This document shows, in pieces, positions 11,601 through 22,695 of a DNA stretch of 64,000 bases. Each line of letters begins with the position of its first letter. Within the stretch, counting starts at the first letter, position 1. Where the stretch lies: contig JASANC010004495.1 of NCBI GenBank assembly GCA_030248135.1, positions 1-64,000 on the forward strand, read 5' to 3'. The stretch comes from Theristus sp. LFF4_11. Its lineage: Eukaryota > Nematoda > Chromadorea > Monhysterida > Xyalidae. Both the position numbers and the translations under genes were made by a program. Below the pieces are notes generated by a model that was not told where the DNA came from, did not search any database, and was given only the letters and a program-made list of their open reading frames with translations.

Positions 11601-13189
11601 GCTAAACGAAAAGTCTGGTTTGTTGTGAACGACAAGCGCATGTTTTGCGGCACATGACGTCATTTCAGTAGGACACGTTTAAAAAAATAGGTCATACCTT
11701 GTTCTATGGCAGGCTTACGACGTCGTATGCTTAATAACTCAGCCATTGGTAGCTCTGTTTTTGGAGCAGTAAGGCAGTTTGGCGGCAACATGATTGACTT
11801 GAGCGAGCCAAAATCGCATTCCTCTGACACTGATTTGTAGCAGACAGCGTGCGCCTGAAGTGTTTCGTTATTGTGATCATCTTCTGCTTTGTCATTACAA
11901 AAAAAATGGTGTAACGGTGAAGTTTGAGTCGAACAGTAAAAATTGAGACAACTCGCATAGTTTTCCATGTTTTTAAATAAAAACAAACGATAAATAAAAA
12001 AATAAAAAACGAAATCAATACTGACGGTGGTACAGCACCAGTCGCAACGCATTCCTGCGAGGCATTCGTTCGAGCCGCACGTCTTCCTGCAAACGGTGCA
12101 CTTGCTGTTCGATGGCAGGTTGCCTTCACGCCAATGGTGATGTTGAATTCGTATTGTGTTCTGCAATCAGCAACCATTTGTTGATTGTGACCGCCGTCTG
12201 TTTGCGCAACTGAACTGGTCATCATCAGTTTTGTTTTAGTCATGACGCTGAAGAAACAGCTGTCAACGAACCGTGTCTAGATTTCGTGAGTACGTGGCAG
12301 CTTGCTTGCAGTCGCTAACCGCCAAGTCCTGACAGTCGCAATGCACATAGTATTCACAGACTGCAAGAAACGAGTATGTTCATTGAAGGTTCCTTTAAGT
12401 GTTGTTTCAAAACGTTTGCTCGTTGCGCTGCTTTCTACACTGTTTCAACATCACCTTCACACTCGACCGAAGTGACCTCTTTGCAGGGTTTGCGACAGAC
12501 GTTGCACAAACGGTTGCTGCGCACGTTCGGCTCCGACCACGAATGCGCGACCGGATTCTGAATCATTTCTCTACAGCGGTCGAGTGCGAAATAAACACTG
12601 CGCTATTTTTTGGTAAATAGGATGAGGATGCAAATGGTCGTTGAAAGAAACACTCGACTTTGCAAGATATGGTAAATGTCTGAATAAATGTACCTTTACT
12701 AATTGCATTGCCACGCCGGAGCAATAGGACACCACCGAAGGCAGGCAACGCTCGTGGCATGTGAAATTGCACACTGAAAATTGAGAATTCCACTGAACAG
12801 CGCGTGCGCATGCCAACTTTGATTAGCTCGTCTACAACTTTAATGATGAAAGATAAAAATACTGTCGCAGAATCGCATCTAATCAATCAGTTGTGGTGAA
12901 GAAGCATCATATTTCAATAAAATGTTTACTGTCTTATTCACACGTGTTTGAATGCCGTTTTATTCTTTTAAAAAAAGTTTTTAAAAGTATCGACCATTGC
13001 TGCTTTAATGCATCAACGGCGTAATGTACCTTCGCAAACGTAGCCACTACTGAACGGGTTCCATACGGTGTCGCAGCAGTGATGGCAAATGCCGGACTGT
13101 CGAAACGTCTTTCGCTGGAACGCATGCCCGTGATCCTGCTGTTCGAACCACAGCAGCGACGCGTCAACGTTCTCGCCTTCTGCTGCCAT
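5630..13189 (-). CDS. DGKQ: diacylglycerol kinase theta-type (DGK-1-like), 21 exons
   Basis: Phosphorylates diacylglycerol to phosphatidic acid, damping DAG/PKC/UNC-13-type signalling at membranes (family knowledge). Exons 5'->3': 13189-13030, 12773-12694, 12557-12455, 12360-12272, 12160-12026, 11854-11698, 11253-11156, 10680-10608, 10521-10377, 10138-9996, 9917-9856, 9499-9346, 9254-9067, 8986-8835, 8761-8662, 8572-8412, 8142-7986, 7867-7668, 7600-7435, 7353-7255, 5899-5630. All phases fit and give 963 aa, the usual length of the theta class. Seen in order: three C1 zinc fingers (about residues 22-72, 81-144, 145-215), two RA-like regions (about 242-435), an RRM-like stretch starting VYVANLPPE, the catalytic domain with GGDGT (about 596) and LPLGTGND, and the accessory domain with MNNYFGIGI. 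The ATG was chosen because an acceptor-like ggtcag lies 8 nt upstream and no earlier in-frame exon is needed. Three splice sites (5' of 8986, 3' of 8662, 3' of 7986) are weaker calls. Confidence 0.93.
5900..7254 (-). other. DGK intron 20, no other feature seen
   Basis: AT-rich 1.36-kb intron between DGK exons 20 and 21. I see no ORF with coding character and no repeat. Confidence 0.6.
9536..9801. mobile_element. MITE, family TACCGTAAAGTCTTGC, copy 1 (266 bp)
   Basis: Ends TACCGTAAAGTCTTGCATAT and its complement. Interior has repeated CTTATAAG-like motifs (ACTTATAAGACC). Lies in DGK intron 11. A second copy, inverted, is at 35132-35396. Confidence 0.88.
10741..10893 (-). mobile_element. SINE-1, decayed copy (reverse)
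   Basis: Reverse strand matches the tRNA-like head (GGTAGCGCGGTAGACTCTAG) and body of SINE-1 with many substitutions and no clear tail. It lies head-to-head with the fresh copy at 10911. Confidence 0.6.
10911..11114 (+). mobile_element. SINE-1, full copy with (AAC)n tail
   Basis: A tRNA-derived head: TGGCCTGGTGGTAGTGCG resembles box A and GGGGATCGAGCCCC contains a box-B-like GGATCGAGCCC; CACCCTCG pairs with CGAGGGGTG as an acceptor stem. A non-tRNA body (GGGCGCCCTACTCAATGGCG) and an AAC-repeat tail follow. Located in DGK intron 7. Confidence 0.85.
11466..11692 (+). mobile_element. CRE-bearing MITE, copy 2
   Basis: Same family as 1043 and 25611, with TGACGTCA near both ends. Its right end abuts the donor site of DGK exon 6 (exon ends 11698), so it sits within 6 bp of a splice junction. 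Confidence 0.85.
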
Positions 13190-15289
13190 GGGCGCCGCTG
13201 ACCGATAACAGCACGACTGTAGATATGCGCAGAAACTGAACGCCACTACAACAACCGCTACAACAATGTCCAGTGGTTAGTGGCGGTGACTGCAGTGGAT
13301 CGCATGCACCCGCGCCGACACCGTCAGCAGCCTTTTCAATTATACGCCTGACAACATAACTGCATTTATACGCTCGCACGAGCAACCTCCCAATCTCATT
13401 TGGTGCACATGTCGCGATGTCGATGCTTGTGTATAACCCTCCGCCCGTGGGTGGAATGATTGCAGAATGAGATTCCGAGAAATCAGTAATTCGTCTTAAT
13501 GCAATTCAATTGTGTGCGCGCCCTGTACAACTTGCCACCGCCCAATGTGTGCCACGCCATTATATTTGCCATTTTCTTCACCTTCCATTGTCCACAGTTG
13601 TAAGACAACGTACTTGCCGACCTGTAACAAAAACAGAGCTAAATTTTCAATGAACGTATTTCTCCTTACACTCCTCAAAAGAAAAGAAGTGTTGCGTCTC
13701 ATTCGTCGTTCTTGATTTTGTTGCTGCTGTTTTTGTCGCGCCTCAACATGACCCTACCACAAAAACAAACGTGGCGATTGTGCAAAAGGTTTAAGACAGT
13801 GAGGGTCGCACCATCGTCAAGTACTGAACATCAACAACAAATGCCACAAACAGTTCACTCATATCGAGTTAAAAATAGACCTTATTGCACCGGCCTTTTT
13901 TGCATCATGACTAAACAGATTGGATAATTTGAAACCAGCTGCGGCTGCCGCTGACCTAAACTGTGAACGCCCGTTCATACTGACGTGTGCGTATACGGCA
14001 CGTCTTGTCACGTCACGTCAGGTGTTGTGTTTTTGGCATATTACCATTCATGGAGACGTTCATGACATCGACGACGTACGTCAGCATACGTCAATATGAA
14101 CAGGCCTTTAATATAACACTCTTTTATTATATGGCTGATTTCAGCATTCGCGCGTGCAGCATTAAAGATTTCAGATTGTACATTGTATAATTTTCAGCAG
14201 TGTTAGAAAAAGTAGAACTAAAAGCTTTGTGGTTAAGCAGAGCTTAAAGCAGAATCTGTTTCATCTCAAAAACTGCATGAAATTGTACCTGGAACTAACT
14301 ACACATTAAGTACAATGTAACGACTGAATAAATGGCTCCGCCATGCTTGCGGCAACAAAAAAATGGTGACGCATCGATGTCAACAAGTTTATTTTTCATC
14401 TGGCTCGTTTCTTGACCGTAAACAGTTGAAGCCGTACAAGTGAACCAGGGTCATTTTCAAGGCAATTCAATAAGCACACAATAAACACAAAAGAATCGTT
14501 TTTATTTGTTATTTTTTATATTATCCTGCACAGGTGAGCGGAGCGTATTTTGACGGAAGTGAACAGATTGTGAGAACTGCAGCATAAAGGTCGTCTGTGT
14601 GTGTGTATCTGTGTGTAGTATATACATGTACACTATGCACTGTATAACATATGCAACAAGACCGCTGCAGATGCCATGGAGACTTTCAACGTCGTATGCC
14701 CGTGTGTCATGTGTAGTGTAAGAAGCTGCAGAGAGAAAGAAAGCAGCGCTGGAAAACGCCGGGTGCCTGTGCGAATGCAGCGTATACATATGTACATATG
14801 CGTGTGTGGCCAGAGTGCCTGGCAAGACTGTACTAGGCCAGTGTTGTGTCATCCCATGTATGGACGTACACATACACGGAGTGTAGCATGCACGCAAAAA
14901 CACGCGCCTCTCGACTTGACTGTATGCACCATACTGGAACTTGCTCTGCGGCTCCTTGATAAGTGAATCAGCAGCTGATCTTTGATGAAAACAACAAGCA
15001 TATAAATTCACCCAAATCATAAGGTGTGTGTTTGTGTGTACATACATATGTGTGTGTGTGCTTCCGAATGTGCTTCTAGCAAATAGTCGCGATGTGACTC
15101 GTTTGTTTGTAAGCAAAACTCTACATTTGTAAGCACTGCTTAATCATACTGTTTGATTGTGTGTCGTGTTCATTAAAAAATTCCGTACAGGTTTCTGAAT
15201 AGTGAAGCCGTAACACCGCTATAAAGTCCGCACGATTCCAGGGCCGGCGCGTACACGCTGGCGACAGTGCCACAGATCTACACTCTGTG

Positions 15290-15513
15290 TACGGTATGGC
15301 CGAGTAAAACAGGCAACTTTCTCAAGGTGCAAGAAGCGCGCGAAATTTGAATGAAAGAAAAAGAGTCATAGAATTTCAACTGTGTATCTATTTGTCCGTG
15401 TTTGGACACTAATAGAATTGTTCGTTTTCGCTTATTATCTGGCATTTTTGAAAAAAAACAACTCCTAGTCTGCGACTGCTGTTGGAGTACCTTATTCATT
15501 TGGTCATACTGTA
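15290..15513. mobile_element. MITE, family TACAGTATGGCCGAATAAATA, copy 1
   Basis: Ends TACGGTATGGCCGAGTAAA and TTTGGTCATACTGTA; inside it shares GGTGCAAGAAGCGCGCGAAA and CTCCTAGTCTGCGACT with the two copies at 36535 and 37178. Confidence 0.8.
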
Positions 15514-16005
15514 TTTATATATATACTTGAATCATATAAGCTTAAAGACCACTGGCTGTGATCATCGGTAAACCAATGAGTAAACACAACACGTTGTGCG
15601 ACACTTTTCGAATACAGCTCTGCGTTGCGTTGAGCTGTAACAGTAAAAAAAATATATAACACAAAACGCACGCAACGCACACACGGAACGCATCTAAACA
15701 CATGCATTTGGGTAGCAATTTTAGCGAACAAGGCGGTTTCGAGGCGCCCGCATGTGTGCGTTTACGCAATGACGTTGTGTGTGTGTGTCTCTGTTTGAAA
15801 GTACAAATGTGTGGTGCCACAGCAGAAAAGGGACTGCGTCTTGTGGCGCACACAGAGTTTATTGGTGCGGGCAGGCCGCACACGCGCGCAAGAATATGGG
15901 GCGAAATCAATGAAAACGCACGAAAACGGCCGAGTAAAGTGCTACACACACTTTGAACAAGAAAGCGCTCTAGTGCTTCGGTGAAGCAGCGCCTGTCTGC
16001 ATGTC

Positions 16006-16006
<1 letters not shown>

Positions 16007-16042
<36 letters not shown>
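16007..16042. repeat. (GT)n microsatellite
   Basis: About 17 GT units. Shorter GT/CA runs occur at 15023-15060, 15776-15790 and 17058-17074. Confidence 0.95.
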
Positions 16043-16045
<3 letters not shown>

Positions 16046-18659
16046 CAGAAAGCGCAGCGAACCATTCAAACTACGCACACACATGTCTGACGCACTTTTG
16101 TTGCAATGCGTCAACTGTGCAAGTTTAATCAAACTTGGCGGTCGAAGTTTCGAAATGAAAACCTTCGGGAGTCTTTGAAAACGAAAAGGTAAATCTTTTT
16201 AAAATATCACCTGATCCTGATTTGCAAGATCGTTCTCACTCAGTCTCGCATAAAAGCGTGCGTTCTGCATTCGGTGAACGCAGACATCTGTGTGGAACGT
16301 TTACATAAAAAATAGCGTAAACAATTTCTGCGACGTTAGCGCCAGACAGCAAATCTACGGCGTCGCCCGTGCGCATGCGCGTAATGCTGAATCGAGCGCG
16401 CACACGCAGGCATCACGCTTTTGTATAATACGCGATATGTGTATAGCGCACAACCGACTACTCTCGCTTCGGCGTCATATCATATACAGAAGGGCGATAT
16501 AAAATTGGAAAACGAATACATTATTTTTGCGCCACAGATATGAACGGCTGACGGGCATGTGTGCGGGCTCTTTCGTAAAGGTGCGCTCTCGACTGACATC
16601 ACGTACATTCGATATAACCATACACGCGGCGGGGCCGCTCGCACATGTACGCTTCTGTGTACACCCAGCAGAGCGCCACAAAAACAGACGATTATAACGA
16701 TTATCACGGAAACGCTGAGCGACAACACAGTGCCGTTCAAATTCGCGTTTGTGACTCGTTTTCGCGGCCAGCGCGCGCGCGCGTACAAGTCATTCAAGTA
16801 GAATCCAGGTGTGCCGGGCGACATACGGCGACATACGCTGCAGTCGGAGAAATAGAAAAAATGCGGGGTAGTTCATAGGGGAGATGTCAGTAGGTTAGGC
16901 AATTAACATAACGTATTTGTTGAACTGTTACTTTCAATCAAGAACACAGCTGATTCGCCTGCGAAAAATGCCTGCAAATTTTCTCAAAGCGACAGGACTA
17001 TACGTTGGCAGAGAGCATATTGCGCTCGCGGCATTTTTGGCTGCCGCTGCTCGCACGCACGCACACACACACAGAGAGAGAGGATGTGAATGGAAGATTA
17101 GAATGGTTGAATGAATCTGTGAATGGGACGGCACACGGCACGCATCGCACAGCCTGCCTCACTCGTGTGCTTTTTTCTCTGCCTGTGCCACATGTCCGCT
17201 TTGCGGTAATCGCGTGCGCACATGTGCAACGGACGCTCAGCGCCAAAAACGCACGCAGGCGAACATACGAGGGGTACTGAGCACGCTAGGTGACCACTTG
17301 CTCAGCACAACGGCAACACCGTTTCCAAATAAAGTCTTGAATACAAAAAAATTATTAAAAAACCAATAACAAAATACGCTGCGATGAATAACATTTTTGA
17401 AACGGAAAATTTCAAGCACCTAAGGGAGAATTAATGGTGCTGGCTTGGGGCACATTAATTGTGCGTGATGCCATTGCCGGACCGCATGATTGCGCCATGC
17501 GCTCGCGCATCTGTCCAGCGCATCACACTCCATGTCCATAGACGCTTCAGAGCTTGATTTTCGTGCGAGCCTCCCGTGCGGTGGTGCGTGCGCGCCCAAT
17601 CGATAATCTGCGCTCTGCCGCGTGCCACAGTAAAACACACACACAGCGCTGGTGAACATGAAATGCGTGCGGTGTGTGCATGCGCGACGCACGTATGTAC
17701 ACATAAAACGGGTTCAAAAGCCATCAAACATCCGACTTCATGGTGCACATTCACTGGGCAAGGGACATTTGTGCGTCGACTATCCACTCATGGAAAAGAT
17801 GATTTCTCATTCATGGGTAACAAACGGACTCTTGCAACGGTGCAGCAATTCGGCAGTACACTGGCTAGCTTTTTTGTGTTTTTGATTTTGAAATGTACCT
17901 GCATTTATGCCACACTACATATTTGTTATTTTTTGCCAATGCCAAAATTTTGCGAAGCTTCTTGTGTTGAATAAAATGTTTACATCTTTTACAAAATTTT
18001 GACGTTATCATATATCATATGGAATACAAAAACGTTATCATTCTAACCTCAAAAACATCAATTTCAATCAAGTTTTCTTTGGTGCACTGTGTTTCGTGCT
18101 TCGGCTGTTCGAATGCATTTTTGTGCGCCATTTTTGATCGCCCAGGGTATTGCGGCTTTCGTCTAATGATGCGTATACATGCATGTGTAGACATCAACCA
18201 GCGCAAAAAAAAGTCGAAGCGTTGATGAGCATCAAAAAAATTACATTCCTTCATCACATTCACAAGAGAGCAAAATGTACATATATGGACACCAAACAAA
18301 ATATAACGCAGTAAGAACCAAACGCCAAACTTCGCACATACATATCTAGATATGTCATAACATCATATCATGCGGATGCGCGAGCGAGCGTCAGCGAGCG
18401 GACAGCGCATCACGCATTATATGAGCCGTTTTCCCCTCGCGCGCGTTTTTCAAACTTTCTCGCTGCCCTGCAGCGAGCATAGTATAAGCCACAAACTTGG
18501 TTCTGTGCACACGAAACGAACACCCAAAGTTGTGCTTGGAGCCGCGAAAAAATTTTCGTCGGACGATTTTTCATACGCTCTAGACACGAAAAACCTATTC
18601 TGAAAATCGTGTTACTTCTTTCTCTTTCTATTTTTTTTTTCTGGTATGTAATCAACATG

Positions 18660-19190
18660 TTTGCGCCCTTTCAGTTTTTACCTGCGACACTTTCACAGTC
18701 GAACAAAAATGTTTCCTGGGGTAATTCCATACGGAGATTTTGAAAATTGGGTTAATTTTTTACCCAGACCCTGTTTTTGGGTAAAAATTGGGCATTTTTA
18801 AAAGTTCGCACGGTTTTCACCTGGTTTTAAGTGTGCGCCCTTTCAATTTTTACCTGCGACACTTTCACAGTCGAACAAAAATGTTTCCTGGGGTAATTCC
18901 ACCCGGAGATTTTGAAAATTAAATTAATTTTTTACCCAGACCTTGTTTTGGGTTAAAAATTGGGCATTTTTAAAAGTTCGCAGGGTTTTCACCTGGTTTT
19001 AAGTGTGCGCCCTTTCAATTTTTACCTGCGACACTTTCACATTCGAACAAAAATGTTTCCTGGGGTAATTTCATCCGTAGATTGTGAAAAATTTTTTGCC
19101 CGGGCATTTTTTTTTGTCAAAATTGTGCATTTTTTACAGTTCGTAGCATTTCGACTGGGTATCAACTTTTCACTCTTACAAATTTTGTCT
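18660..19190. repeat. tandem repeat, 172-bp period, about 3 units
   Basis: Units start with GCGCCCTTTCARTTTTTACC at 18663, 18835 and 19007, exactly 172 bp apart; the third is degraded. Contains repeated GGGTAAAAATTGGGCATTTT. Confidence 0.92.
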
Positions 19191-19229
19191 GAGCTACGAA
19201 AAATAATAGGAAAAAGGTCTAGTCCGTAG

Positions 19230-20290
19230 GAATTCAATGCGCTGATCACGGATTTTGGGTTAGTTTTCTTACGTGAGCAACTTTAGATGCTGAATCGTGA
19301 CGATTTCGAGCGAATCGGCCGTGGAAATTGGCGAAGTCGGTCTAGAAACGAAAAACAAGAAAAGAGTGTTTTCCAGGGTAATTCAATGCGCTGATCACGG
19401 ATTTTGGGTTAGTTTTCTTACATGAGCAACTTTAGATGCTGAATCGTGACGATTTCGGGCGAATCGGCAGTGGAAATTGGCGAAATCGGTCCAGAAACGA
19501 AAAACAAGAAAAGGGTGTTTTCCAGGGTAATTAAATGCGCTGATCACGGATTTTGGGTTAGTTTTCTTACATGAGCAACTTTAGATGCTGAATCGTGACG
19601 ATTTCGGGCGAATCGGCCGTGGAAATTGGCGAAATCGGTCTAGAAACGAAAAACAAGAAAATGGTGTTTTCCAGGGTAATTCAATGCGCTGATCACGGAT
19701 TTTGGGTTAGTTTTCTTACGTGAGCAACTTTAGATGCTGAATCGTGACGATTTCGGGCGAATCGGCCGTGGAAATTGGCGAAATCGGTCCAGAAACGAAA
19801 AACAAGAAAAGGGTGTTTTCCAGGGTAATTAAATGCGCTGATCACGGATTTTGGGTTAGTTTTTTTACGTGACCAACTTTAGATGCAGAATCGTGACGAT
19901 TTCGGGCGAATCGGCAGTGTAAATTGGCGAAATCGGTCTAGAAACGAAAAACAAGAAAATGGTGTTTTTCAGGGTAATTCAATGCGCTGATCACGGATTT
20001 TGAGTTAGTTTTTTTTATGTGAGCAACTTTACATGCTGAATCGTGACGATTTCGGGCGAATCGGCCGTGGAAATTGGCGACATCGGTCTAGAAACGAAAA
20101 ACAAGAAAAAGGTGTTTTCCAGGGTAATTCAATGCGCTGATCACGGTTTTTGGATCAGTTTTCTTATGTGAGCAATTCTAGGTACTGAATCGTGACGATT
20201 TTGGGCGAATCGGCCGTAGAAATAGCATAGGCGAAATTGGCCTAAAAAACGAAAAATGAAAAACCTGAGTTGTCCGGGGTTTAGAAGAAT
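19230..20290. repeat. satellite array, 149-bp period, about 7 units
   Basis: ATGCGCTGATCACGG recurs at 19237, 19386, 19535, 19684, 19833, 19982 and 20132, i.e. every 149 bp (150 once). Units are about 95% alike and contain ATCGTGACGATTTCGGGCGA, a near-palindrome. Confidence 0.95.
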
Positions 20291-20347
20291 GTGTGACCAA
20301 CGTATTGTGATTTTGGTCCGACCTTCGGGGCTTATGTAAAAGTCAGA

Positions 20348-21328
20348 ATATTATCTAAAAATGCGGGAGACGCATATAAAAGGAGGAATATGGCCTTGTG
20401 TAAGCAGTGAAAGACTTGGCTCGACAACGCTTTTCAAGTCTCTGATGTGGTACACACGGATACAAGTACATAAGGGTCATATTTTTGCGCCGTTTATTCT
20501 TTATTTCCGTTGCAAGTGGCAACCCTCGTACATTGTAGACAAATAAACTTTCACATTTGCTTTATTTCTAGCATTTAGCGACCACTAAAACCACTAAAAT
20601 AACCATCAGACTTTAGATCGCTGACACTGGTTTGCACAAAGTGTATCGCAGAGGCGTTGGGGAACGCAAGGTCTCCTTCTGTGGCAATGACTCACCGGTT
20701 TATCCTGTCACAAGAGTTTGGTAAAAAGGGTGAAAATCAACGGAAGACAACACTTTTTGCACTGGTGCTGCTGTATGCACAGCGGTGCGTACGTTAGCAA
20801 CAACAACAATTGTCACCCTCGTGGCCTGGTGGTAGTGCGTTAGACTACAGTCTGTGCGCTCGGGGGATCGAGCCCCGCCGAGGGGTATGTAGGCACTTAA
20901 TGACAGAGAAAACTCGATGGGCGCCCTACTCAATGGCGTTCTGTACGCTTCTCTGGGTTAGCCCTGGCTAAAAACATCGCCTAAAAATCCCAACAAAACC
21001 ACAACAACAACAACAACGATAAAGCTACATGCAGCAATATTTTGCAATTTCTGATGTTTCTGCTTTTGCACAGAATTTACAGAATTTCGCACATGGTGTG
21101 ATTTTAGACTAAACTGAAGAGGACAACAGAAAAAAATAACTTCACAGTTTTTACGCTTTTCAGCAAGCTTTTAAACAACAAACGCGGCGCAAAAATATAA
21201 CTCTTATGTACTTGTATCCGTGTGTACCACATCAGAGACTTGAAAAGCGTTGTCGAGCCAAGTCTTTCACTGCTTACACAAGGCCATATTCCTCCTTTTA
21301 TATGCGTCTCCCGCATTTTTAGATAATA
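20348..21328. mobile_element. DNA element with about 140-bp terminal inverted repeats (0.98 kb)
   Basis: Left arm 20348-20490 and right arm 21187-21328 are near-perfect complements starting TTATCTAAAAATGCGGG. Each arm contains CGCATATAAAAGGAGG, a TATA-box-like motif. A SINE-1 copy sits in the middle. No transposase ORF, so non-autonomous. Confidence 0.85.
20813..21018 (+). mobile_element. SINE-1, full copy
   Basis: Over 95% like the 10911 copy, from the tRNA-like head TCACCCTCGTGGCC to an (AAC)n tail. Nested in the long-TIR element at 20348. Confidence 0.87.
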
Positions 21329-21329
21329 C

Positions 21330-22455
21330 AATAACGTACGTTTTCGAAAAAGTGAGGAAACTCATAAACGCACACCGCGCAAAAGTTCAAACGCCACTGA
21401 AAACAAGTTTTCATGAAAAACACGGGGGGAAAGCGCTTGTCTTTTTTATGTAAAAGTCACTCGTTACAAACAAGCGGAACGCCACGCGGAACCACGGGAG
21501 AAAAATGCGGAAAGTTGTCGCTTTATAGGAAGTGCAACGATGGTATGCCCGACGTCGGCACGTTAATGGGCGTTTGTTTGCGCACGTTTCGTTCTCAATG
21601 CTTGATTTTACGTCATTCGAAAAACAGGTGAGTCAGATTCCTGTGGGAACAAGAATTTTTGTATGTACAGTGTACCTATGTATGTATATTTCTTGTTCAC
21701 AACTGTTATCTTACAACAACCAATCAGCGCATTATAGAGATTTACACCAAAATGATGTTAAAAAATGTGGTGTTTGTTGTGACTTTCTTTGATCCCGCAT
21801 GTGCGCTTTTGACTCATGCAGTTTTTCGTTGGTCCAAAGTTTCAATGACGCTTTACACGTAATTCCTTTTGTCGCCTACGGAGTCGAAATTGTGGATGTT
21901 CGGCGACAAAAAACGCTTCATTTTTAGGGTGCATCAGATCCTAAGTTCGTTTGGAGTTTGCGAAAATCAAGTGAGATCAAAAGTGTGTACCTAACTGCAG
22001 GGTGTATATTAAAAACTGAAACCAGATAATTCAAACTCGTTGATACGGCGGTGATGAAATGGTATATAATTTCGTTTCTATCACAGATTTGTAGTTCTAA
22101 CAAAAAGCTGAAAATATCCACACTTCATTGTTTACGAATAAACACGGACAGCGAAGGTGAAAAGAATAACTATAAAACCAACAAAAAAACGTTTGCGAAG
22201 TGAATTATTCACAATCCAGAAATCTCGAGCGGTTTTTACAGTCAACCAGTCCATTAACCTCATTTTATACAACTGGTGTATTTCTTGTTTTAATATTGAA
22301 GTAATGGAATGCTGGAATAATAATGAATTTTTCTTGAAAAAACACCAATCAAGCCTAGTTTTGATCTTTTTTATTTCGGCCAGAATGTCTATTAATAATG
22401 ACAGCAAACTCAAAAAAAGTGCGCCACTTTCGATTTCGCATGGCACCCGGCGCGA
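21330..22455. other. intergenic, no gene seen
   Basis: Mixed AT-rich DNA with small chance ORFs below 120 codons on both strands. No family, repeat or splice pattern recognised. Confidence 0.5.
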
Positions 22456-22460
22456 ATTCG

Positions 22461-22500
22461 TATAAAAGATGACGACCACGCAATAGTTTGCCAGTCAGTT
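22461..22500 (+). promoter_or_regulatory. TATA box and initiator-like site of the His-rich gene
   Basis: TATAAAAG at 22461-22468 is followed 34-39 nt later by TCAGTT (22495-22500), which matches the invertebrate initiator TCAGTY. Spacing is a few bases longer than the usual ~30 nt, so the start site is approximate. The resulting leader would be about 200 nt and contains a (GA)n/(GAGT)n run at 22547-22576. Confidence 0.45.
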
Positions 22501-22695
22501 TTGTGGGGCTTGTGTTTTTTTGTAAAACCGTGTAAAACCAACCAATCAGAGAGAGAGAGAGAGAGTGAGTGAGTGAAAACGCCTCAAGCTGCGTAACACT
22601 GCTTGTTTCCCGTTGGTTTGTGCGGCGTCAACAGCCACAATCTGTTCGACCACGGCTGAGTTTCGTCCAGCGACCTCAACAAACTCGAGCTGACG

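Larger units (their letters stand above)
13190..18659. other. 5.5-kb region upstream of DGK, no gene seen
   Basis: Open frames up to 204 codons exist on the minus strand (14502-15116, 15542-16132) but are rich in Thr-His from TG/CA repeats and lack splice or family support. Contains a hairpin element (about 13968-14107, GTTCATACTGACGT arms), microsatellites, a small MITE (15290-15513) and CG-rich GCGCGC stretches. Presumably DGK promoter and intergenic DNA. Confidence 0.55.

Noticed and set aside
14502..15116. 204-codon open frame on the minus strand
   Set aside because: Driven by TG/CA repeats giving Thr/His runs; no splice partners, start context or family.
15542..16132. 196-codon open frame on the minus strand
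   Set aside because: Contains the (GT)n microsatellite read as Thr-His; nothing conserved.
19230..20290. CRISPR-like array
   Set aside because: Units are contiguous 149-bp tandem repeats without spacers, in a eukaryote.
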